A stretch of 64,000 nucleotides of DNA. It comes from Tetrastigma voinierianum (lineage: Eukaryota > Streptophyta > Magnoliopsida > Vitales > Vitaceae). Of this stretch, positions 30,036-41,600 are shown in pieces. A program made the position numbers and the translations under genes. Numbering within the stretch: the first letter of the stretch is position 1; each line of letters opens with the position of its first letter. The stretch is taken from the NCBI GenBank assembly GCA_016808115.1, contig JAEQBH010006858.1, positions 1 to 64,000 of the forward strand, written 5' to 3'. The notes under the pieces were generated by a model. The model did not search any database, was not told where the DNA came from, and saw only the letters and a list, made by a program, of their open reading frames with translations.

Positions 30036-30204
30036 GCCTCTATAACTTTCAAATAACAAAGATACAAATACATGATATGTCTTCTAATTGTAATGGAACT
30101 TATTTCCATGAAAAGAATTCGTTTTTTATAACATTCTTTACAACAAGTATTTTATTTTAATCATTTTTTATATTTATATAACTTCTTTAAAAAAACAAAT
30201 TTTA
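30036..30204. other. Spacer between repeat units B and B'
   Basis: About 170 bp of AT-rich sequence not present in either unit. It contains ATAACAAAGATACAAATAC and T/A runs. No feature was recognised. Confidence 0.5.
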
Positions 30205-30566
30205 GAAAAGAATGAAAAGATAATCCAAACAACTTAGTTTTCTACATCCACACATTTAATTTAGTGATTGAAGGGATCACATCTTTATATTCAATTTGAA
30301 GTTTTATTTGCTACTTCTTTTTTTTGAAAGAATCTCGTGAACTCTATTTAAACCTAAAATAGGATAATAGTTTATTAACTACTAGATGATAACATCATTT
30401 GGTTCCAAATTTATTACAATATAGAAGGTGGAAGAGAAGCATGGAGATAAAATATAGATGGTACAACCAACAATAAGCAAAACATCATTACTAGTCATTC
30501 ATACTAGCCTTCAACTGGAGCAAGTTTGTAACGAGATTTAGCCAAGAACAAGTCATGCTTGTGGTG

Positions 30567-30840
30567 GATGATGAATGGATTTGGTCCACTGTGAATAGAA
30601 TGCAAAGTCGGGGTGGATTTGAATGGATTCGCCACCGTATCGTAATGAAAAGTCACAGGATTTATGAATGGATTCGTCCACCAGAATAGAATGCAAAACT
30701 CGGGAGGATTTTGAATGGGATTCGGGGCTACCAGAACGTAATGAAAAGCTTCACGTGATGATGGAATGGGATTTGGTCCATCTGGGAATAGAATGCAAAG
30801 CTTCGAGGTGGATTTTGAATGATCAATTGGCTGTGAACCA
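30567..30840. repeat. Minisatellite, about 98-bp units (copy in unit B')
   Basis: Three units starting near 30567, 30660 and 30757, matching those at 28240-28515 in order. The minus strand is open from 30504 to 30854, but the readings of the two copies differ in frame, so coding conservation is not supported. Confidence 0.75.
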
Positions 30841-31477
30841 AAAAAGAGCTCCAAAATCTCGACTAATCAAAACAAGAGAGAAGAAAAGAAAGATGAAGGT
30901 TCCATACAAATTGCTTGGATAAGTGCTCCATGGTGTTTTCGCGAAGTCTCTCACAAGAGTAACTTCATTATATAGCATTCTTTAGAGTATTTTTCGGGAA
31001 TCTAAAGTTCTAATAAGATTATGAAATATCTTGAAATCCCAATACAAAAAGAAAAAGAATTATAATTTTGTTGTCTTCAAATCACCTCTTTTGGAATATG
31101 ATATTTTTCCTTCGAGAATTGTTACTTAAATGTTAAAAAATCTAACCTAAAGAAAATATAAGTCTACTAATTTAAAGCTAGGCATATTTCTTTTCAAAAT
31201 CAAGGTCAGATTTTTTTCTTTTGTATTCCTGTTATTCAAATTTTACTTCAGGTAATGACAATAGGGAAGTGTCTCCCTAGAAGGAGGTTGATCTCCCTTA
31301 CATCCACTAATTGATAACTCTTCAAGGTTTGTCAAATAAACAATGAGGTAGGTGGTCGTGACATACCAGCTCCATCAACTCTACATTCTTATCTCGCGCA
31401 GCCCACCGCCTGCCCCATCTCTCATGAAGCGCCAAGGCGGCCCACCTGTGATTAAAAACCACACGGAACCCACTGCA

Positions 31478-32518
31478 TGTGGCACCCCAAAACCCATGCG
31501 GGATCCTAATCACCCAGACCTTATAATACAAAGTTTTTTTACATTCACCAAGCTCGACTAAGCTCACTCGTTGACTTTTTCAAGGGATGGATAATTCGCT
31601 GACTAAGACACCATTTCGTAGGCCTCGCTGATACGAGTTCATAGACTATTGAACGTCAAAACCGACTCCAATCTGATAAAAAGTTATGGCCTGTGGGAGT
31701 TCAACAATGCATTTTATCAATGTCCAAGGCGCCCGCTTTACTCCGAAAGCTAATTTAGGCTCTATAAACCTAGTTTTATGTACAACAGAACTCCAGCCCC
31801 AAAACACCTTACTTCGCCCAAAACACGGAAAAATTCGCCAAACCCGTGGAGCCCGGGGACCGGGTCGCTTCACTGCTCGTGCCAACGGGTTTCGCCGTGG
31901 GAGACCTTTCTCGGCCACCCCCGATACACGTGGGCCGCCAGGAAGGAGGAGCACGGCGCAGGCGACCTCGCAGCAACATTCACAGCCAACCACCGCCGAC
32001 GCGCCGCCCCGGACGGCAGCGTAACGCCGCGGGCAAGAAATTAATTTTCGTCACCGGATGGTCATTTCAATATCCAAAGCCGACTACACTTCTCCCCCAT
32101 TTTGACCAACTCATTCCCCCGGTCCTTTTCTTCGGGACTCTCACCGCTTGAAAGATAATGACAAACAAGTTCGGGCCGACGATGGATCAAGTTTGGCCAC
32201 CACAACAACTTTTGACCAAGGTAAGGGTACCGGGCCAGGTTCTCGGGTCTCGGCTTCGCTGATATAAAGCTTTCCAAATTTTTGACATCAAGTTAAGGTT
32301 TTCCATTTTGGGTCATTTAGTAATTGGGTCGAAAGGTTTGAACTTAAATTGGGCATCAATCGGTCAAATTAGGAAATTGAAGATGGATTAGTGAAATTGA
32401 TATTTTTATGATTTATCGAGTGTTCAATTTCAAAAATTAGCCTTCCGTAAAAGCCCCAATTTTGGATATCTACCCATTCACGTGATAATCGACCCGTCTG
32501 AGTCCAATTTAGATATAT
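31478..32518 (+). mobile_element. LTR fragment, family X (in unit B')
   Basis: Starts TGTGGCACCCCAAAAC; TATA-like TCTATAAACC at 31761-31770; GC-rich leader at 31840-32030; then the segment shared with window position 1 onward (CCACAACAACTTTTGACC at about 32199). It is cut off at GAGTCCAATTTAGATATA, where LS intron sequence begins. Confidence 0.75.
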
Positions 32519-32559
32519 AAGCCAATAATGTATCATTCTATTATTCCACATTAACTTAC

Positions 32560-32619
32560 AGCTATCAACGCGACCTCTGCGCCTTTATTCCCAGATTTTC
32601 CACCAGCCCGATTTAAAGC
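32560..32619 (-). CDS. COS1: LS exon 7
   Basis: Sixty nt, intact: ALNRAGGKSGNKGAEVALIA, with acceptor GATTACTACAG and donor GCT/GTAAGT. It matches the family block QALNRAGGKAGNKGAEAALTA. The next exon, for the C-terminal EMASLFEHHLK helix, should follow but repeat unit B' begins about 40 bp later. Confidence 0.92.
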
Positions 32620-35600
32620 CTGTAGTAATCATAAAAGGAATAAAGATAAACGCCTCAGCCGCCGTGAGAATAAATAATGGTCATTCAAGAACTTGGAGAT
32701 GAGAAAACAACAATAGTCAAGGGGAGAAAAAGAAATGAAATCAGAATTTCACAAACTAAGCCTACTTTCCTCGGGTTGAATTTGTAAGAGAAAACGGCAA
32801 AGGCTACAGTACTCCCATCGAGGAAAAAAGTGCCTGCATCAAGTTTTAGTAAGGAGTGATAACAAGCACTTACTCCGATCCATATCCTCACAAGTCGACA
32901 CCAACATGCATGGAACTCCTTCAACATCATATAAAGAAAATACATCACTTTATTAGAAAATCAAATATATGCAAATTCGAGATGGAGCAATAATAGAATG
33001 ATATTAATTCGAAATATCACCAAATAGTAGTTTTAAAGCATGAGCTATGGTTTATCGTGAGCAATATTGAATAGTAAATGCAATATGGGAACTAAATTTC
33101 TATTAGAAAATGAGCAATGGTGAAGTCAAATCCCCTCCAACAACCAACAACAATCCCTCCCCCCACACACACACACACCGATTTTTAATAGAAAATGTGG
33201 TTAATTTATTTGCCATAAGCTTTTTTTTTCTTTGCGAGATTGCTATAAGCATATAACATTGATACAAGTTTTTTCCCATGTTAAGCCGTTAATCCAAGGA
33301 AGGTAACATAATAATATGAGGATTCACCTTCAGTAAGGCCAATTTAAAGATCCACATCCATGTTCACATCGATGAAAGTTGTGAGATATGTGTTATCCAT
33401 CACACACTATCTTCATTTTTTTCTATAGACTCATCCACCATCTTCTCACACTCACATGCAACTATATGTCATAATTAAATTACAGATGGTATGGAATTTG
33501 CTATTTTTACACCCTTTCAATTAATTTTCCAAAACCAAACACATTTTCAAGCCTACATTGGCTTACTCATCCCTCCCTTATGCAATTATCAAGCCAAAGA
33601 AATATTAAGTTCTTACATGTATCAGGCGCTTATCAAGATCCGTATAATGCGCTTAAAATAAGAATTTATCATATCAACATAAACGTGAGTAGACAGGTAC
33701 TAGAACCAGCAATTATAATCGGCATATTACATGCATATACTCCAGAAAGCTTAGGGGCCAAATATTCCTAACCTGACAGCAGATTTTGAATCGACATCCA
33801 TTGTTTTCATGTGAAGGTCGAAGAAATGTAATTTTGCTAACAACACTCAATTGAATACTAACCCGAATCTGCATCAGCCGAGAGTACTCCGTACGTTGAA
33901 TTAGCAACAAGATCATAGTGGGAAGTATCACCCTTATCTACTCAAACAACGATGATGGTTCATAGATTAGCGCCACTAACATGAAAAAACAAGGCTCATC
34001 AAAGAGCAGAGGAAAAAAAATAAAAAATAAAAACACCCTGTCCACATGTTAATGAAGTGGAGACAATGCATGTGATAATCACAACAAAGATATTCATTGA
34101 ACAATAAGAAGACTTGTTTCAAACAATCACATCAAATATGTTAATCTAAAGCAGAGCTTATTGTGGGAAATGATGATTTAAAAATAATACATGATAGAGA
34201 TCCTAGAGAAAAAAATAATTTTGAGAAAGCAGCCCCGGGATCAAGACAATTTTTTATAAGAGGAACAATGTATACAACACATGAGCTTTCTACAAACATA
34301 CGCTATTGTTTTTGAGATAGGTAAGAATTTTTGCAAATATGACCTGTGCTCTAAATGAGAAGCCCGACTAAATGATTAATGTTCTCACCATGGTCAAGTA
34401 CTAACAAACCCATTTTTTATTTTGTGTCTGGGGACGACCATATGCATGATGAGCTAGCATCATAATCGCATGACTCAAGAGAATGGAGCCGGGAATATAA
34501 TTAACTGTATACAAGATTTTCATAAGTAGAAAACATCAACTCATGAGACTAGGATCCGGGACATTTTATAATGTCATGAACCCGCACAGACAAAGTGCGT
34601 ATGCAAGGCATTTGATAGTAAGTTATCGAATCAAGAGAAGAAATATATTCAACTCCCGTATGATCTATCAAGCAGATCCTTAGACAAAGCTAGACCAAAG
34701 AATAGACTAATCATCCATACATTCCATGCATATGCAAAAATAAAGGGCAATAACCAACATGACCAAATAATAAAAGAAAAAGCATTTCAAAGAAAGTAGA
34801 AAATCCCATTAGATTTCAGAATGTATGTGATTATACCACATTCCAATACACAAAATCATTCGATATTTCTTGGGGACTTCCCAAGCCTTTCAAAGAACAA
34901 CACCAACTTTAAAACTTCCAGAACCCACACACAACCCGGTGGAAACAACAAAAATGATATGTGCTTCCTAAAACGTAGTCGCACCGAAATTAAGATTCCA
35001 GAAAGTGTAAATATCGTAAGATATGAAATCCTTAATTTTTTCTAGCTGTCTAAAGGCCCACTAATGGACCGATCCTAAAATAATCACCCATCACTGTGGT
35101 TTTCGTATCAATGAAACCAAAGTGCTTTCAACATGCCTAATATTCGCAAGTTTGCAACCGTGTCTTCTCGATCTGTTCCTCATTATCCAACCTTAGATTG
35201 CTCCATAATACCACATAGATAACAACATGCCAAAATGTTTCGGGAGCGAGCAGCATTGAAACAATGAGATCCTTCAACTATCTGATGCATGTAAAGGCAT
35301 CAATAGACCAGCAAATAGAAACTCAACTTCTGAAGAAAAACAAGCCAGAGTTCAACAACTACACCATTAAGAGGAGGAGATGCTAAAGTAACTAAAAAAT
35401 CGTTAAGAAGAACATTCAATGCAACAGTAAAAACAGTGATAATAAAAATAGACAAAATAATATACACATCCATTAGTATTCAATAACAAAGAACAAGAAA
35501 TGTTCCATCTCGGCAGAGGTAACTACTCACATCTATGTCTTCTTCTTTAACTGAATATCTCTTGAAAGTTTCCAAAGCCCCCTCTAAAAGCAGCCTCGTC

Positions 35601-38600
35601 ACAACCTCATTAAACCGTGCTACAACTGTAAAACCCCAACCTGATTGAATGTTATAATAGTAGTTTTTGAACTGATTAGAGGTCCAATGATAGAAACGAG
35701 GGTAGATTAGAATTTAGAACGCCTGCACGCCATTTGGGGCATAAAGCAATTCTTCGAAAATTGTAACCAAAAAGCCCTAAGGAATAGTGGGATTTTTCTT
35801 ATTATATCCACGGAAGTGGCTTGCAAGGAATTTTAAGTAAATTTCGCCCTAAGTGACTTTGAACTGATATTTAGAAGAGAATTGGAGATTTGGGCGAATA
35901 GTGATTCCTGACTAAAAATTCCGAGTCATACTAAATTTTTCGAAAATCAATGGTAAATACGAAAAATGTCCTAAATAATCATAGACTCTTAACGAACCGA
36001 AACGCAGTGAAACGGAGTCCGCTTGATAAGCTTCCTGGAAGATCGAACGTAATTCTGATATTAATACGCTTATTGTCCTATTTCGATTTTAACGATATTA
36101 ACCATTTCGTGATTTTGTGAGTCTGAATCCAATGTGAAGGATTTAATTAGAATATTTCATGGTCGACTATAGAATATTTGACATTTAATCTGGTGATAAA
36201 AGCAAAGATAAGGTGAAACCGAGATAAATCTGCTGTTATAAGGGGAGATATTTTCTATGAGAGCCAAATTAAAACCTTTCTTAATGGCTAAGTTATGATT
36301 GCAAATATCATGAGAATGGACCAATGCGATTCTGGGCACAAGAGCCAATCAAAATTTTAGTGGCTAAGTTAGGTTATGGACTATGAGAATGGACCAATGG
36401 GATTCTTTGGTTCAAGGGCAAAATTGTAATTGCCATAAGAGATATGAAAATAATAAAATGAGTAGAGATGGGCCATAATAAAAATTACAAAAGTTGATGT
36501 GAAATTTTTGAGAAGATGAGATGCCAAAATAGAAATAAAACAAGTTGAATGGAAATTGAGAGACGGAGGACCAAATAGTAATTAAATGAAAGATTAGAAT
36601 ATTAAATGGGAAGACAAACAAAAGTCTCATTTTTGTCTCACAAAGGCTAAGGCAATCTGTAGGGGAGGAGAGAAAAGAAAGAAGAAGGAGAAAAGAAGAT
36701 AAGAGAGTGAAGAAGAAGGAGAAGAAGAAGGAGATCAAAAAGGTATGTTTTCATTATGGAATCAAATGTCTTTTGGATGTCTAGGGTTATTGGTGTGATT
36801 GCTAGGGTTTTTCTATGGAGATTGGTTTGTTTCAAAACCTAGGGTTTTGGTTGAGAGATCACACAAACCCTTGATTTGTTGAGGTTTTGTGGATAAAACC
36901 CCAATTGGTGTAAAATAAACATGGAATCATCATATTTATATGAGTTTTAGAAGAATTGGTGGACCATTGATTGAATTAATAAGATTTTTACCTAGGGATT
37001 TGTTGTATGGAGTTCCAAACCACCAACAAGGTGTTATGGAGTGGTTTTGAAATGACTTTCATGTTGATTATTAAGGCATTATGGAATAGTTGTAAAAAGG
37101 AGAATGTCAGTTTTAAAGAGAATGCTGTCAAAATTCTGTAAAACCCCTGTTTTTATTTTATTATAGATTAAGAATCATCCAAATGAATTGATTCAAATTG
37201 GTAAGAACCATAAGAGATAGGCAAATTTATAAGGGACCAAGAGCAAATTGTAGCTCTAAGGCTCCTAAATATGGACTGAAAGGTGAGCTCGTGTAGCCTA
37301 CCGATTTTGCTCTTGTTTTGGGTATGGTTGTAGTGTTTTGGCCATAAGTGGATTTTCACTCATCCAAATTGAGTGATTCAAAATTATGGGTAAAATAGAC
37401 TTCCAGGGAAAAAATATATCTGAAGGAAGTGCATGAAAGTTGTAACCCCAAAGTGCCCATAAAATTTGTCAAAGTGGAGCTATGTGCAGATTCTGTTCTG
37501 CCAAATTGAGTCATCTAGATGTAAAATACAATAACTTGAGTTTTGGGTGATCCAAATTGGGTGATTCCAATTGAGAAGAAACATTAGAACCATAGCTTCA
37601 AATTAGTGAAGAAATCCATTTCAAATTTATGGAGTTAAGATCCCATAAACTGCTGGATACCAGTAGGTGATTCAGTGAGTTAACCAGTTGGCATCAAAAA
37701 CATACTGTAACTTGTGTTATGTGGTTGAGAGGCTTAGAAGGAATTAAATTGAAAATTTAAAGAGATGTCATTGGATATATAAAGAACTGATCTGGAGAGT
37801 TTCATAAATTTTGAAGACCGTTTGAATAATTTTTGGGTCATAAAGTCTATAGAGTATTGTTGGGAAAAGGTTGGCCAAAATGAGTGGTTTTTTTTGTTAG
37901 AGGCTTTTTAGTGCTCAAGGGTAATTTGTTCATTTAGCTTTAAATGAATGTGTATGGTGGATTAAAATGGTTGTTAATGTGTAGTTGTGGTTTTCTTGAA
38001 AGGTGAAAAGGACTACTGACTGAAACGGAATTGACGGAAGCAAGTGGGATTGAGTCAGAACCAGGAGTGTAAAATGATATTTTGAAAATTGAGTTTTAAA
38101 GTGAATGGTTTTAATGTTAAACTGAAAAGTTAATGGAAATGTTATATAAATGTTAAAGCATATGGAAAGGTTTTATCTTGCATCAATATATATATTTATA
38201 TTAAATTATATATGTAAATGCATGTGTTAAGGCATTATGGAAGTTTAAAATGTGTAAAGCATGCATAAATGTATAAATAATAAAGTAAAGTGTTTAAATG
38301 ATTTAGAAATGTATTTTGAAGAAAGGTTTTACCATGGTTACCCTAACCCCATATGACTGGCAGGACTGATATCGAATTCTGAGGTAATCTTAAGCGTGTA
38401 AGGATTTAGGGGTAAAGTTATGTGTTACTAACTCGAGGGAGGGAAATAGGTGTTTAGAGTAATATCCTTACATCGTGATAAGGTGCTATGACTGAACCCT
38501 TTGCAAAGGTGTGAGTTTCTTCAGCCGTAGTGGTTATGACTGAATGTGGATCGGCTCCTCACCGTCGCACTTAAATCGTTTCCTGTGTTTATTCCCTGGG

Positions 38601-41600
38601 TTCCATCAGAAAGAAAGAAAGAAAGAAATAAAGAAAAAAAGTTTAAGGCATAAATGTTTAAGGCATAAATTGATTTTAATTGTATAAGTATGTATTACTT
38701 TGATATATACTGAAAATGTTATCTTAATGAAAATGTACACTCACTGGGCTCCTTTAGCTTATTCTTTCTCGTATGTTTCAAAACCATTTTCAGAATCAGA
38801 CAAAAGGCCGGTAGGGCATCCTCTCTGTTGAGTCGAGCCACGAGGAGACGCACGCATAGAACCGTATTGTGGCAAATAGTTTGCATATTTTATATGTGTC
38901 GAATAATTTGTCATGTATATATGCATATATGGATATATTTTGAAAAGAACTACTTAGGCTAGTTTCATTAAGTCCCGCTCAAGCCCACTTTTTATAAAAT
39001 CGTGCATGGAATTGAAGAAGTTTGAATGTTTTGATGATTGAAATGAATAAATGTATATGGTATATATTGTGTTGATTGAGTCGGATCGAGATCCTAAAAC
39101 TAAATAAAATTGGAAGATTCAAGTGTTTTTAAATGCTTATGTATTTGTAATTGGAAAGTCCGAAAACATAGGAAACTCGGCCGATTTTTCTCGAAATATC
39201 CAAGTGTTTGAAAAAAAAAGAAAAGAAAAAAAAATTTACCACTAGCTCAGATTATTTTCAAAGATATGTTAAGGATAGTAAAGGGTTCTTCCATGGATTT
39301 TATTTGATGGTTTCGAGAAAGTTCTCTTATGATTCATTTGAGGCTTCTGGAGGTCCCTGACCATGAGGTTAATCCGCACTGGATCCTTCCAACGCGGTAT
39401 CGCAGCCACGGTTCTTGAAAATGTTATGAAGATTTGAAAATTTTATTTTCATATGATTATTAAATTGATAAATTATTTTATGTGGATTTCAAAATCATAT
39501 ATGCATTACACATACATTAAATTCCTGAAGTCATGTAAAATGCGTCGAGGCCGACCCGCCACCAGAGAGCTCCTGAGGCATTAGTACCACCACCCGAGAA
39601 CATGTTGATATTCACGTATGTTCCCTCCACCCACGCACATAGTGACCCCATGCCTTCGTAGAGCCACGTACAGGTCGCCATCGCTCTGAGGTCGTGGGAG
39701 GACAAAGATATCTTTAAAGCAAATGGCTCAACTTTAGCCATCAGATTACATGTACTCTCGAGAGCCGGTGAAGCTTCCATAGAGAGGGGGCGAAGCTAGG
39801 GGCACTGAATTATGATGGATCGGGAGACCCCGAAAAGCCTGGCCATGGTTGGGGAGGGAAACGAGCTGCCCAACGTGATGCAAGGTACATGAGCAGATGG
39901 TCACTTTTCGCTTCTCCTACTGACGTGAGCATTAGAGTGGTGGAGGGCGTCAGAGGAGATGCCCGCATTGGGAGTGTCCCCGGGCACGCTCAAGGAAGAG
40001 TTTACAGATAAGTTTGTTCCAGCGCTATGTAGATGCTAAGGTCGAGGGAGCCTTTAGCCGGAGCAAGGGACATACTGTGATGTGATTATGAGTTTTTGAG
40101 TTTTTCCGAGCTCACGACATGTCCCATTTAGTAGGGAGGATGAAGTTTCGAAGACCATGAGGTTTGCTGTAGGTCTTAGTTCAAAGATTTGGACCACAAG
40201 AAGGCCGACACCATTACTACGCACACTGTAGTGTGAGGCCACAACTAGGACGAGAGGAGTACCGGGTTTGAAATCCCAGTTACGCATGGGCCAAAGACGT
40301 AAAACCGGGAGGGGTCAACGTGGGTTCGTGGAGGTTCCAGTGAAGCAATTAGTGGTTTTATGGATTATTTATCTAAACCTTCAATTGAGTTATATTAAGA
40401 CTTTAGCTATTAAATTGACATGATTCTAGAAGTTGATTTCAAGTAAGAAATTGAAAAGAAAAGAATGTGATTATAAGGATTGTTTAATTTTAGGTCAACC
40501 TGATGTTAATGGAAGTGATGTTGTTTGATTGGTTTTAATTTTGATTTAATGACATTACTTGAAATGCTTGAAGGAATTAATGGAATTAAAAGTTGAATAG
40601 AAAATGAGATGGAGGGTTAGTTCAAGAAAGGGCTTAATTGAAATGGTCACGGATTTAGTTTAAGTAAAATCAATGACATTGGATGAATTATCAAATATAA
40701 TTTGTTAAAGAAATGAAGAAATTGAAGAAATACTATGAATGTGACACCACCTGGGGAGAAGTATGGAAAGGTTGAGCTTCCATTGATTTTAACCAATTGG
40801 AAGTGATTAAATGCCTAATGGAATGTGTTAGAATCAATGTTTTAAGAAGAAGAATTGATTAAGGTATAAATGTAATTTTTGCTATGGTGAAGGGCATTAT
40901 GGGTTTTTCACTTTAAGGATGTTAATATCTTGATTTAAGGCTTGCAATGATGTTGTCATGAGCCTTGATTTAATTGGAAGTGAATTGGATAAGTTGAGAA
41001 TTCATGATAAGGATGTTCCCAAGACGATTCGTAACACTGCATCGCATTTTGAAGCTTACCATGCCATTCGACTTACGAATGCCCCAAAGAGCCTTTTATG
41101 GATCTCATGAATGATTTTCAGTCTTTACTTAGATCATTTTGTTATCGTTTATCGACCGATATACCGACCTATATTCTGGCAAAGCAGAAGAACATGCAGA
41201 GCACTTCGAGGATAATTCTGCAAAACATCATGTGAACATCTGCTTATATGCAAACTCAAGTAGGAGTGTCATGGCTCGACGTTGTCGCCTCGGGGACACA
41301 TAGTTTCCCCTGTGAGAGGGATCTCGCGGATCCTCTGGTAAGGCCGGTTATACCGACCGGGAAACCTCCCACGAGTGTTACAGATAAGGAGTTTTCTCTG
41401 GCCTGGCGGGAAGCTACCGTAAGTTCGCTGAGGGATTTTTCAAGATACCACACCTTGACTATTAGATTGACAAGGAAAGAGGAACCGTTTTAGCGGTCGA
41501 GGTTTATCGCCAGAGTTTCATGAACTCGGAAGGAGATTGACTCGTACTGCAGACTTACACTTCCATCAGTGCGCATGGCTTCATAGTTGTATCGCGATGC

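Larger units (their letters stand above)
30205..32518 (+). repeat. Direct repeat unit B' (second copy)
   Basis: Second copy of the unit at 27870-30035, with the same order of blocks, minisatellite and LTR. Here the LTR extends further, to the junction with the inverted LS arm at about 32519. Confidence 0.8.
32519..34958 (-). repeat. Right arm of the LS inverted repeat
   Basis: Inverted counterpart of 25470-27836. Homology runs through exons and introns, from the intron before exon 4 to the intron after exon 7 (AATAATGTATCATT at 32524). The arms are separated by about 4.7 kb. Landmarks in both include ATGATGAGCTAGCATCATAA, CTCATGAGACTAG and the splice sites. Confidence 0.88.

Noticed and set aside
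28080..30854. Minus-strand open frames of 116-141 codons across the minisatellites
   Set aside because: A repeat with few stops stays open by chance; the two copies use different frames and match no family.
31646..32151. Overlapping open frames of about 100 codons on both strands
   Set aside because: GC-rich LTR leader sequence; frames are on both strands at once and not conserved in the copy at 29.6 kb.
39517..39780. Minus-strand 87-codon open frame
   Set aside because: It is the complement of the gag start, which is recognisable on the plus strand.
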